The position numbers and the translations under genes were made by a program. A stretch of DNA of 64,000 nt from Actinokineospora alba (lineage in GTDB: Bacteria; Actinomycetota; Actinomycetes; Mycobacteriales; Pseudonocardiaceae). Shown here piece after piece: positions 50,912-58,737 of the stretch. Every line of letters begins with the position of its first letter. Position 1 is the first letter of the stretch. The stretch is taken from contig NZ_SNXU01000001.1 of the NCBI RefSeq assembly GCF_004362515.1, positions 186,001 through 250,000 of the forward strand, read 5' to 3'. The notes under the pieces are model-generated. The model searched no databases. It had not been told where the DNA came from and saw only the letters and a program-made list of their open reading frames with translations.

Positions 50912-51056
50912 CCTGTTTGGGTGGAGTGGTTTCTTTGGGGGAGAAGAAAGACCCCTAAACTCGCGTGGTCGTGGGGCCGAAGGCTTCCCACCCGCTTTCC
51001 CACGACAGGGGTCTTTCTTCGTAGGGGCCCCAAAGAAACCACTCCACCCAAACAGG
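50912..51056 (+). repeat. long palindromic element, copy B
   Basis: The 29-nt arm CCTGTTTGGGTGGAGTGG... (50912-50940) pairs perfectly with 51028-51056. Inside, GAAGAAAGACCCCT (50943-50956) pairs with 51007-51020 and GTCGTGGG (50968-50975) with CCCACGAC (50999-51006). The terminal CCTGTTTGGGTGG and flanking CCCAACGG match copies A and C, but the variable part of the arm and the inner stems are different sequence, all still perfectly paired. It lies in the 505-bp gap 50742-51246; nothing else is recognised in that gap. Confidence 0.9.
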
Positions 51057-51246
51057 CACCCACCCGGGCAACCGCGGTTGCCGGTCGGCTGGTTTCGAGC
51101 AGAGCGGCAGTGACGATCAGATCCGCCGTCAGGTTGCCCGTTGTGTTCTGACCGACGAAACAACCACCGCGGCGAACCAACCTCCACCACCGACCGGTCT
51201 TCCTATGCGTACCCATTCCCGCTGTACCAACGCATAGGAGAAGCAC

Positions 51247-51588
51247 ATGCGTGCTGTCCGCGTTCTGCTCGTCGGCCTCGGAGTCGGCGCCGCGACCCTG
51301 TTCACCGTGTCCCCCGCGACGGCCGAGCAGGGCCAGCCCGCGCCGCCGTCGACCACGGTCAAGGCTCCGCAGCCCTCCGCCGCACCCTCGTCGGCCGTGG
51401 TCACCTCCAGCCCCACGCCGATCCCGACCACCGCGCCCGCTCGTCCGCGCCCCAAGGGCGGCGTGCAGACCGGTGGTGGCAGCCCGGAGGGTGACAACAC
51501 CGGTCTGATGCTCGGTGGCGGCGCCGCCATCGTCGCCGGGTTTGGTGCCTTCGCGCTGCGCAGGCGCGCGGTGCGTGGGTCCAACTGA
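51247..51588 (+). CDS. probable sortase-anchored surface protein
   Basis: 113 residues: a signal peptide (RAVRVLLVGLGVGAATLFTV...ATA), a Pro/Ser/Thr-rich middle, then GGVQTGGG (71-78), a hydrophobic segment (86-104) and RRRAVR, which is the layout of a cell-wall sorting signal without a canonical LPXTG. The class F sortase gene follows after 5 bp, so this is its likely substrate. AGGAGA lies upstream of the ATG. Function of the mature, roughly 45-residue extended peptide is unknown. Confidence 0.82.
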   Translation: MRAVRVLLVGLGVGAATLFTVSPATAEQGQPAPPSTTVKAPQPSAAPSSAVVTSSPTPIPTTAPARPRPKGGVQTGGGSPEGDNTGLMLGGGAAIVAGFGAFALRRRAVRGSN

Positions 51589-51593
51589 TCGTC

Positions 51594-52211
51594 GTGAGCC
51601 GCATTCGTCATGGCCGCCGCGGGTTCGCGGCGGCCATGGTGGCGGTGGCACTCGTGTCCGGCTGTGCCGCGGCTGTATCCGCGCCACCAGTCATATCCAG
51701 CGCACCGCCGCCGGTTAGCCAAAGCACGGCAGCGACCCAAAGCACGACCACGGCCGCTCGAATCAAGCCGGTGTCGGTGGAGATCCCGAAGATCGGCGCG
51801 AAGTCCTCGCTGGTGCCGGTCGGGCTCACCGCCGACGGCGCGCTCGACGTGCCGCCGACCTCGCAGCCCCTGCAAGCCGCCTGGTACGAACTGGGGCCGA
51901 CGCCGGGTGAGGTCGGGCCGTCGGTGGTGCTCGGGCACGTCGACGGCGACGGCAATCCGGGCATCTTCCACCAGCTCACCAAACTCACCCCGGGCGACGA
52001 GGTGCTGATCGCCCGCGAGGACGGCAGCACCGTGACCTTCGTCGTCCGCAGGCTGCAGCAGGTGGCGAAGGACGCCTTCCCCACCGAAGAGGTCTACGGC
52101 GACACCGCGGGCCCCGAGTTGCGGCTGATCACCTGCGGCGGCAGCTTCGACCGCGCCACAGGAAATTACCGCGACAACATCATCGCCTACGCCACCCCGA
52201 AATCAGGCTGA
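51594..52211 (+). CDS. class F sortase
   Basis: 205 residues. An N-terminal signal ending VSGCAAA (possibly a lipoprotein-type cysteine), a Ser/Thr/Pro-rich linker and a sortase domain starting KPVSVEIPKIGAKSSLVPVGL. Catalytic His is in VLGHVDGDG, Cys in LRLITCGGSF and Arg in NYRDNIIAYA, the class F pattern of Actinobacteria. It would join the upstream protein to peptidoglycan. GTG start at 51594; the stop overlaps the convergent acyltransferase stop by 9 bp. Confidence 0.93.
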   Translation: MSRIRHGRRGFAAAMVAVALVSGCAAAVSAPPVISSAPPPVSQSTAATQSTTTAARIKPVSVEIPKIGAKSSLVPVGLTADGALDVPPTSQPLQAAWYELGPTPGEVGPSVVLGHVDGDGNPGIFHQLTKLTPGDEVLIAREDGSTVTFVVRRLQQVAKDAFPTEEVYGDTAGPELRLITCGGSFDRATGNYRDNIIAYATPKSG

Positions 52212-53072
52212 CAGCGCCGGGTGCGGTCGGACCGGCCGCACCCGCCTGCGCTGCGCGGGCACCGTGACCCGGCCAAGTGCCGAGTTCACCGCGGCCTCGG
52301 TCAGCGCCGCGAGTTCGCGGCGGTCGGCCGCGCGGCCGGGGGCGATCTCGTCAAGCACCTGGACCTGCAGCACCAGACCCCGCAGCCGCGCCACCCGCAG
52401 CACCGAGTCGATGATCGTCTCGTCCCCGATGAACGACGGCGCGCTGGTCTCGCGGCCGTCGGCCATCAGGAACCGCAGCGCGATCGGGCGCACCGGCACC
52501 CCGCCGTCGATGGCCGCCTGGAACACCGCCGGCCGGAACCGGCCGACCCCCTGGCCGCACCACGTCGTCCCTTCCGGACACACGTAGACCAGCGACCCCG
52601 ACCGCAGGGCGGCCGAAAGGGACTCCATCGTCGCGGGCAGCGTGCGAAGGTTTTCCCGGTGCAGGAACACGGTTCCCGCGGCGGCGACGATCCGGCCGAG
52701 GACCGGCCAGGAGCGGATGTCGAGCTTCGCCAACGCGCGCATCGGGCGGATCGCGTTCACCGCGGCGATGTCCAGCCAGGACACGTGGTTGGTCGCCACG
52801 AGGGCGCCGCGTCGCTGGTCGGCCCCGAGATCACCGGTGACGTCCAGCCGGACGCCGAAAGCCCGCAGCAGGCAACGGAAAATCGTCTTCGCGACCAGTT
52901 CCCGGCCCGCGCGGCCGATCACCGGCAGCAGCGGGACCGCGAGCGCGCTGCCCAGCAGCACCGCCGCGGCCCCGGCCAACCGGGCCACCACCCGGGCCCG
53001 GCCGACGGTCGGCTCGCCACCGGTCAGACAGGACGGGCCGCACGGCGACGTCGGCATCCAGGCGTGGGCCAT
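52203..53072 (-). CDS. 1-acylglycerol-3-phosphate acyltransferase-like (PlsC/OlsA)
   Basis: 289 residues with the acyltransferase block I NHVSWLD (HxxxxD) and block III VCPEGTTWCGQG. A membrane segment around residues 33-55 (LAGAAAVLLGSALAVPLLP) anchors it. It follows an OlsB-like gene by 2 bp. Together the pair could make lyso-ornithine lipid and then ornithine lipid, with this protein as the O-acyltransferase; a phospholipid role is the alternative. Mycobacteria keep the same pair (Rv3026c-Rv3027c). Confidence 0.88.
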   Translation of the reverse strand: MAHAWMPTSPCGPSCLTGGEPTVGRARVVARLAGAAAVLLGSALAVPLLPVIGRAGRELVAKTIFRCLLRAFGVRLDVTGDLGADQRRGALVATNHVSWLDIAAVNAIRPMRALAKLDIRSWPVLGRIVAAAGTVFLHRENLRTLPATMESLSAALRSGSLVYVCPEGTTWCGQGVGRFRPAVFQAAIDGGVPVRPIALRFLMADGRETSAPSFIGDETIIDSVLRVARLRGLVLQVQVLDEIAPGRAADRRELAALTEAAVNSALGRVTVPAQRRRVRPVRPHPALSA

Positions 53073-53074
53073 CG

Positions 53075-53827
53075 CTACTCCCCCAGGAAGAACTTCAGGT
53101 ACCGCTGGTCGATGTGCTCGAGGCCGAGCAGCACGAAGAAGTCGGCGACACCGAAGTCGGCGTCGTGCGCGGGCGGGCCGCACACCCAGGCGCCGAGGCG
53201 CAGGTAGCCCTTGAGCAGCGGCGGCATCACCGTCCGCGCGGGCGTGCGAACAGAGTCGACGTCCCAAGGGTTCAGCGGCTGGACCCGGTAGCTCTCGTCG
53301 GCGTAGTGCTTGGCGCGCACGGTGTTCCACACGCCCGCGGCGAGGGTGCCGCCGTCGTTCAGCGGGACCGACGCGCAGCCCGCGAGCCAGCTGCGGCCGG
53401 AGAGCAGCATGTACCGGGCGATGCCCGCCCACACCAGGCTCACCACGGCGCCGTTGCGGTGGTCGGCGTGCACACAGGACCGTCCGGTCTCGACCAGGCC
53501 GTCGCGCATCCCGGCGAGCGCGGAGAGGTCGAACTCGGTCTGCGAGTAGAGCCCGCCCGCCTCAGCGGCGCGTTCCGGGGGCAGCATCCGGTAGGTGCCG
53601 ACGATCTCGCCAGTCGTGTCCTCGCGGACGATCAGGTGGTCGCAGAACTCGTCGAACCGGTCCACGTCGAGACCGGGCTCGGGGGTCCGCAGGGTCGCGC
53701 CCATCTCCTCGGCGAAGACCTGGTGGCGAAGTCGTTGCGCGGCACGCACTTCGGCCCCGTCGTGGGCCACCAGAAGCGAGTAGCGCGCGGTAGCGGTCTC
53801 TGGGGTGCTCACCAGCACGTGGGTCAT
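53075..53827 (-). CDS. GNAT-like N-acyltransferase (OlsB type)
   Basis: 250 residues of the Acetyltransf_5/OlsB family, which transfers a 3-hydroxyacyl group from ACP to the alpha-amino group of ornithine. Typical features are AAQRLRHQVFAEEMGA, the conserved DVDRFDEFCDHLIV, GTYRMLPPE and LETGRSCVH-like text (LVETGRSCVHADHRNGAVV). Substrate assignment rests on family resemblance. It is the first gene of the pair with the PlsC-like enzyme and starts from a 147-bp gap shared with the fixB terminator. Confidence 0.85.
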   Translation of the reverse strand: MTHVLVSTPETATARYSLLVAHDGAEVRAAQRLRHQVFAEEMGATLRTPEPGLDVDRFDEFCDHLIVREDTTGEIVGTYRMLPPERAAEAGGLYSQTEFDLSALAGMRDGLVETGRSCVHADHRNGAVVSLVWAGIARYMLLSGRSWLAGCASVPLNDGGTLAAGVWNTVRAKHYADESYRVQPLNPWDVDSVRTPARTVMPPLLKGYLRLGAWVCGPPAHDADFGVADFFVLLGLEHIDQRYLKFFLGE

Positions 53828-53922
53828 ATCTGTTTTCTACGGACCACTCGGCAACCGTGACTGGGCCATTCCCGTAACCGGTCGGTGGAAAGTCAGTGAA
53901 TTGCCAGTGCCGGGGCAAAGAG

Positions 53923-53956
53923 TTCGGGGCGGCTCCCGAGTGGGAACCGCCCCGAA
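53923..53956 (-). terminator. terminator of the etf operon
   Basis: TTCGGGGCGG (53923-53932) pairs with CCGCCCCGAA (53947-53956), with an inner TCCC/GGGA extension around GAGT. It lies 19 bp past the etfA stop and ahead of the OlsB-like gene. Confidence 0.75.
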
Positions 53957-53974
53957 TTCGATCTTGATTCAAAC

Positions 53975-54943
53975 TCAGCCCTTGCGCTTGCCGACCTCTT
54001 CGGTCAGCTGCGGGGCCACGGCGAACAGGTCGCCGACGACACCGAAGTCGGCGATCTCGAAGATCGGCGCCTCGGCGTCCTTGTTGACCGCGATGATCGT
54101 CTTCGAGGTCTGCATGCCCGCGCGGTGCTGGATCGCGCCCGAGATGCCGAGCGCGACGTACAGCTGCGGGGAGACCGTCTTACCGGTCTGCCCGACCTGG
54201 AACTGCGGCGGGTAGTAGCCCGAGTCGACCGCGGCGCGCGAGGCGCCGACAGCCGCGCCGAACGCGTCCGCCAGCTTCTCCACGACCTCGAACTGCTCGG
54301 CCGAACCGACACCGCGACCACCGGAGACGACAACCGACGCCTCGGTGAGCTCGGGGCGGTCGCCGCCGACGATCGGCTCCTGGCCGGTGATGCGGGCGGA
54401 CTTGGCCGCGTCGGCCGCGGGAACGTCCACGGCCTCCTCGGCCGCGGCGCCCTGCGCCTGCTCGGCCTCGAGGCCACCGGGACGCACCGAGACGATCGGC
54501 GTGCCCTTGTTGGACTTCGACTTGACCACGAACGCGCCACCGAAGATGGACTGCACGGCGACAACGTCACCGGCGGAGCCCTCGATGCCGATGGCGTCGA
54601 CCAGCAGACCGGAACCCGTGCGGGCGGCCAACCGACCGGCGATCTCCTTGCCGTCGGCCGTGGCGGCGACGAGGACGGCCGCGGGGGCCGTCTTCTCCAC
54701 CAGGGCCGCGAGCACGTCGACCTTCGGGGTGACCAGGTAGCCGGTGGCGTCGTCGGACTCGGCGACGTAGACCTTCGCCGCGCCGTAGGCCGCCAGGGAC
54801 TCCTTGAGCTTGGCCGCCGTGCCGGGCGAGCCCACCACTACGGCCGACGGCTCGCCGATCTGGCGGGCCGCGGTCAGCAGCTCGAAGGTGACCTTCTTGA
54901 TCTCGCCGTCGACGTGGTCGACGAGGACCAGAACTTCGGACAT
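53975..54943 (-). CDS. etfA: electron transfer flavoprotein alpha subunit
   Basis: 322 residues. Subunit of the FAD/AMP heterodimer that passes electrons from acyl-CoA dehydrogenases to the respiratory chain. The C-terminal FAD domain shows SGGRGVGSAEQF, SRAAVDSGYYPPQFQVGQTG, YVALGISGAIQHRAGM and INKD-like text (AVNKDAEAPIFEIADFGVVGDL). It lies 23 bp after etfB. In mycobacteria called FixB (Rv3028c). Confidence 0.97.
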   Translation of the reverse strand: MSEVLVLVDHVDGEIKKVTFELLTAARQIGEPSAVVVGSPGTAAKLKESLAAYGAAKVYVAESDDATGYLVTPKVDVLAALVEKTAPAAVLVAATADGKEIAGRLAARTGSGLLVDAIGIEGSAGDVVAVQSIFGGAFVVKSKSNKGTPIVSVRPGGLEAEQAQGAAAEEAVDVPAADAAKSARITGQEPIVGGDRPELTEASVVVSGGRGVGSAEQFEVVEKLADAFGAAVGASRAAVDSGYYPPQFQVGQTGKTVSPQLYVALGISGAIQHRAGMQTSKTIIAVNKDAEAPIFEIADFGVVGDLFAVAPQLTEEVGKRKG

Positions 54944-54966
54944 GGGGTTTCCTCCTTCGCTGCTTG

Positions 54967-55752
54967 TCAGATGAGCTTCTGGGCGATGAGGTACTCGGCG
55001 ATCTTCACGCCGCCGTCACCCTCGTCGGAGACCCGCTGGCCCGCCGCGCGCGGGGGCTTCGGGGCCGCCTCGAGCACGGAGGACGAGGCGTTGGCCAGGC
55101 CCACCTCGCCCGCGTCGATGCCGAGGTCGGCGACGGTGAGCGTCTCGACCGGCTTCTTCTTCGCGGCCATGATGCCCTTGAACGACGGGTAACGCGGCTC
55201 GTTGATCTTCTCGCCGACGCTGACCACGGCGGGCAGGGAGGCCTCGAGGTGCGTGATGCCCTCGTCGGTCTCGCGCTCGACCTTGATCGACGTGCCCTCG
55301 ATGGTGACCTTGCGGGCGTGGGTGAGCTGCGGGTAGCCCAGCAGCTCGGCGAGGATCGCCGGGACGGCGCCGGAGCGGCCGTCCGTGGCCTCGTTTCCGG
55401 CGATGACGAGGTCGACGCCGTCGACCTTGCCGATCGCGGCGGCGATGACCTTGGAGGTCTGCAAGACGCACGAGCCGTGCAGAGCCGGGTCCGAGACGTG
55501 CACGGCCTTGTCCGCACCCATGGAGAGGGCCTTGCGGATGGCTTCGGTCGCACGGTCGGGGCCGACGCTGAGCACGGTGACCTCGCCGCCCTGCGCCTCC
55601 TTGATCAGCAGCGCTTCCTCGACGGCGCGCTCGTTGATCTCGTCGAGCACCGCGTCGGCGGACTCACGATCCAGCGTGTGGTCGGAGTCGGAGAGCTTGC
55701 GCTCCGAGTAGGTGTCTGGCACCTGCTTGACCAGGACAACGATGTTTGGCAT
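54967..55752 (-). CDS. etfB: electron transfer flavoprotein beta subunit
   Basis: 261 residues beginning MPNIVVLVKQVPDT. AMP-binding features include DGVDLVIAGNEATDGRSG, and the beta-subunit signature region for partner recognition is PAVVSVGEKINEPRYPSFKGI with AAKKKPVETL. ATG at 55752 has AGGTCGAAGA upstream. First gene of the two-gene operon, FixA (Rv3029c) in mycobacteria. The divergent 257-bp gap to degV should contain its promoter. Confidence 0.97.
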   Translation of the reverse strand: MPNIVVLVKQVPDTYSERKLSDSDHTLDRESADAVLDEINERAVEEALLIKEAQGGEVTVLSVGPDRATEAIRKALSMGADKAVHVSDPALHGSCVLQTSKVIAAAIGKVDGVDLVIAGNEATDGRSGAVPAILAELLGYPQLTHARKVTIEGTSIKVERETDEGITHLEASLPAVVSVGEKINEPRYPSFKGIMAAKKKPVETLTVADLGIDAGEVGLANASSSVLEAAPKPPRAAGQRVSDEGDGGVKIAEYLIAQKLI

Positions 55753-56009
55753 GGGTCTTCTTCGACCTCCTGGGTACGAGCACCGTGTGTTCGCCGCCGA
55801 CCGGCAGCGCGCCGCCTTGAATTCTCGTGCGGTTCGGCTGACCTTGCCATGCGGGTCGGCCGCTTGACACGGTGGCCTTGACCACGCCGATGTTACTCGC
55901 CAGTAGCTGAGGTGCAAGGCGCAACCCTCGTGTCAGCGCCGTGACAGTGCTCACCACGCGGCCCGCCCGACGGTGATTGCGCTGGTCCGAACGGGTTATT
56001 GTCCTAGGA

Positions 56010-56846
56010 ATGAGGGTCGCCGTGATCACGGACTCCACCGCCTGCCTGCCCGCCGACATGGCCGCGCAGTGGCGGCTGACTGTCATTCCGGTACAAATCC
56101 GCATCGACGGCCACCTCGATCTTGAGTCCCGGGTCCCCCGAAAGATGCTGATCGACGCGCTGCGGTCGGGCCGTGACGTGTCGACCGAGCCGCCGGACCC
56201 GGCGGCGCTGTTCTGGGCCTACCAGGCAGCCGCGGCGGACGGGTGCGACGCGATCGTGTCCGTCCACCTCTCCAGCAGTCTGTCCCAGACCTACGCGCAC
56301 GCGAAGGAAGCCGCCGAGCGCGCGTCCATCCCCGTGCACGTCGTGGACTCTCGGACCACGGGAATGTCCCTTGGGTACGCGGCGACGACCGCCGCCCGGG
56401 TCGCGGCGGCCGGTGGCGATCCCGCCCGGATCATCGACGCGCTCAGCCGCAGGCTCGCCGACTGCTCCGAACTGCTCTATGTGGACACCCTGGAGTACCT
56501 GCGCCGCGGCGGGCGCATCGGCGCGACCGCGAGCCTGATCGGCACCGCGCTGTCGCTCAAGCCGCTATTGGCCATGAAGGACGGTGAGGTCGCCCCGCTG
56601 GACAAGGTCCTCGGCGGCAACCGCGCGGTGCGCAAGCTCATCGACCTGGCGGTCCGCCGGATCGACGGCCGGGCCGTCGACCTGGCCGTGGGGCATGTCG
56701 GCGCGCCCGAGCAGGCTCACGCGATGCTCGACACCTTGCTGCCGCGCGTTCCCCAGGCGCGGCAGTCGGTGATCATCGAGGGCAGTTCCGCCCTGGCGGT
56801 CCACTTGGGCCCCGGCGCGCTGAACATCTCCATCTCGCCCGTATAG
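56010..56846 (+). CDS. DegV-family fatty acid-binding protein
   Basis: 278 residues. DegV/FakB fold: VAVITDSTACLP at the start, DGCDAIVSVHLSSSLSQTYAHA for fatty acid carboxylate contacts, VVDSRTTGMSLGY, LYVDTLEYLRRGGRIG and GALNISI at the end. FakB-like proteins deliver fatty acids to a FakA kinase in Firmicutes; the actinobacterial partner is not visible here. A TATTGT box ends 7 nt before the ATG, suggesting a leaderless transcript. Convergent with the DUF397 fusion gene. Confidence 0.9.
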   Translation: MRVAVITDSTACLPADMAAQWRLTVIPVQIRIDGHLDLESRVPRKMLIDALRSGRDVSTEPPDPAALFWAYQAAAADGCDAIVSVHLSSSLSQTYAHAKEAAERASIPVHVVDSRTTGMSLGYAATTAARVAAAGGDPARIIDALSRRLADCSELLYVDTLEYLRRGGRIGATASLIGTALSLKPLLAMKDGEVAPLDKVLGGNRAVRKLIDLAVRRIDGRAVDLAVGHVGAPEQAHAMLDTLLPRVPQARQSVIIEGSSALAVHLGPGALNISISPV

Positions 56847-56874
56847 GTCCGTCAGGCAGGAACTGGGTCCACAA

Positions 56875-56916
56875 AACATGAAGACCACCTTCCGGGGGAA
56901 AGGTGGTCTTCATGTT
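56875..56916. terminator. bidirectional terminator hairpin
   Basis: AACATGAAGACCACCTT (56875-56891) pairs perfectly with 56900-56916 around CCGGGGGA. It lies between the convergent degV (ends 56846) and DUF397-fusion (ends 56966) genes. The A-rich start CACAAAA gives a T-rich tail in the minus direction. Confidence 0.85.
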
Positions 56917-56965
56917 CGTGATGAACAGGGCGCGCTGTCATCACGCACGCGCGGCGACGTGGGGG

Positions 56966-57565
56966 TCAGGCCGTCGCGGGAAGCCATTTCGCACGGCCGG
57001 GCGCGGTGGGCACCCAGCAGCCCGCGGCCGAGGTCTCGGCGCGGTGGCGCGCGAAGGCGCCGGGCGTGCGGTCGTCGGGCAGGGCGAGCAGGTCACGCAG
57101 GATGTCGGTGGCCCAGCCCGCGCGCTGCCAGAGCACCTCGGTCGGGTTGAGCACGTCCGCGGCGTCGGCGGGCAGCCGGGAGGCGATCGCGTCGTCCTCG
57201 GCGTGCAGCCGGATGACGTCGATGACGTTGTGGTGGGCGCGCACACCGACGACGGCGGCGATCTCACCGCGGGCGTCGCGCGGGTGCAGGAAGTCGAAGC
57301 CGCGGGCGACGAGCCTGCGCAGGTAGGTCTCGGCGGTCGGCATCCGCAGGACGCCGCCGCGCAGGGCGCTGGTGAAGGAGCGGATGACCTGCCCGGAGAA
57401 CACCAGGGCCGGGCCGTCGGGGCTCTTGGAGTCACGGATGGCGGTGCGCCCGTCGGAGACCGGCGAGACCTCCACACAGTTGCCGACCGCGCCACTCCGG
57501 CTGCCCTTGCGCCAGTCGGCGCCGGTCACCAGTGCTGCTGACATTCCGTTGCGAATCACGGTCAT
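56966..57565 (-). CDS. DUF397 protein with C-terminal extension
   Basis: 199 residues. The N-terminal DUF397 domain (about 15-75: WRKGSRSGAVGNCVEVSP, TAIRDSKSPDGPALVFSGQ) is followed by about 110 further residues (YLRRLVARGFDFLHPRDARG, VRAHHNVIDVIRLHAEDDAI, GRAKWLPATA) that I do not recognise; ordinary DUF397 proteins stop near residue 75. ATG at 57565 has GGGAGG about 10 nt upstream; another ATG at 57595 abuts an operator. Probably the regulated target of the upstream XRE gene. Confidence 0.78.
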   Translation of the reverse strand: MTVIRNGMSAALVTGADWRKGSRSGAVGNCVEVSPVSDGRTAIRDSKSPDGPALVFSGQVIRSFTSALRGGVLRMPTAETYLRRLVARGFDFLHPRDARGEIAAVVGVRAHHNVIDVIRLHAEDDAIASRLPADAADVLNPTEVLWQRAGWATDILRDLLALPDDRTPGAFARHRAETSAAGCWVPTAPGRAKWLPATA

Positions 57566-57598
57566 CGCGACCCCGCCTCCCGACGTCATCCTCACGTT

Positions 57599-57618
57599 GC
57601 AGATGCACGTGCATTTGA
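57599..57618. promoter_or_regulatory. palindromic operator, site 1
   Basis: Contains the perfect 12-bp palindrome ATGCACGTGCAT (57603-57614) within GCAGATGCACGTGCATTTGA. It lies 34 bp upstream of the DUF397-fusion start. Site 2 is an inverted copy with 19 of 20 bases identical. Confidence 0.75.
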
Positions 57619-57650
57619 ACGTGACGACGGTAACACGATCACCCGCCGGC

Positions 57651-57670
57651 GCAAATGCACGTGCATCTGC
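57651..57670. promoter_or_regulatory. palindromic operator, site 2
   Basis: GCAAATGCACGTGCATCTGC, inverted relative to site 1. Dyad centres are 52 bp apart, about five helical turns, so both face the same side of the DNA. It lies just downstream of the XRE regulator gene, whose product is the obvious candidate to bind both sites. Confidence 0.75.
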
Positions 57671-57725
57671 CGGAGTCGTTCGGCGGTCGGATTTCAGCGG
57701 CGAGCGGTCAGGCCGCTTCGCCCGG

Positions 57726-58601
57726 TCAGATCTCGGCGCGTCGCTTGATCAGCGTCTGCCGGGTCTGGTTCGGCGTCTCGGCGTCGACGGCCAGCCGGTC
57801 GATCACCCGGCTGTAGGTCTCGATCTCCTCGCGACGGTCCAGGTAGACAGCGCCGCCGAGGTGTTCGATGTAGACCAGGTCGGGCAGCTCCGGCTCGGTG
57901 AACCGCAACATCGTGAACGAGCTCTCCGCGGCGTAGCCGGACAGCGCGTAGGGCACGACCTGCAGGCTGATGTTGGGCAGCCGGGTGACTTCGAGCAGGT
58001 GGTCGATCTGGTCGCGCAGCACCCGCGGCCCGCCGATGGGCCGGTGCAGCACGGACTCGTCGATGACCGCCCACAGCTTCGGCGCGTCGGTGCGGTGGAG
58101 CACCTTCTGCCGGGACAGACGCAGGGCGACCCGGCGCTCGGTCTCGTCGGTGCTCAGCTCGGGGCGGCCGTGGCTGGCCAGCACCCGGGTGTACTCCTCG
58201 GTCTGCAGCAGACCGGGGACGAACTGCAGTTCGCAGGTCTGGATACGCGAAGCCGACTCCTCCAGGCCCACGTAGTCGGTGAACCACGTCGGCATCAGGT
58301 CGCTGTAGCGGTGCCACCAGCCGGGCTCGTTCGACTGCCGGACCAAGGAGAGGAACTGCTCGCGTTCCTCCTTGTCGGTGACGCCGTACATGGACAGCAG
58401 GTCCTCGACGTCGCGCTCCTTGAAGCCGACGCGGCCCAGTTCCATCCGGCTGATCTTCGACTCGGATCCGCGGATGTGGTAGCCGGCCTTGCCCCGGGTG
58501 ATCTCGGCTTTCTCGCGGAGTTTGCGGAGCTGGGAGCCCAGCACGATCCTGCGCGCGGTCGGGCCACCGCTGAGCCCACCGTCGTTGCGGCCGTCGGCCA
58601 C
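57726..58601 (-). CDS. XRE-family regulator with DUF5753 domain
   Basis: 291 residues. The N-terminal helix-turn-helix (LGSQLRKLREKAEITRGKAGYHIRGSESKISRMELGR, about 20-75) is followed by a DUF5753 sensor domain (FTDYVGLEESASRIQTCELQFVPGLLQTEEYTR, then QLDHLLEV-like and ISLQVVPY). This architecture, with DUF397 partners, is a hallmark of Streptomyces/Pseudonocardiales developmental and toxin-antitoxin-like regulators (WhiJ/Scr1 type). GTG start at 58601. It should control the downstream DUF397 gene via the paired palindromes. Confidence 0.92.
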   Translation of the reverse strand: MADGRNDGGLSGGPTARRIVLGSQLRKLREKAEITRGKAGYHIRGSESKISRMELGRVGFKERDVEDLLSMYGVTDKEEREQFLSLVRQSNEPGWWHRYSDLMPTWFTDYVGLEESASRIQTCELQFVPGLLQTEEYTRVLASHGRPELSTDETERRVALRLSRQKVLHRTDAPKLWAVIDESVLHRPIGGPRVLRDQIDHLLEVTRLPNISLQVVPYALSGYAAESSFTMLRFTEPELPDLVYIEHLGGAVYLDRREEIETYSRVIDRLAVDAETPNQTRQTLIKRRAEI

Positions 58602-58737
58602 GCTCCGTCCCTTCCCGACTCGACACTCTCCGCCGGAATGCGATCCCTACCTGGCCGCACTCTTGCCAACACCCCTATGGTGAGGTTACCCCTCAACTCC
58701 GCACCGTCCATGATCCACGACGCTCTGTGAGGAAAGC

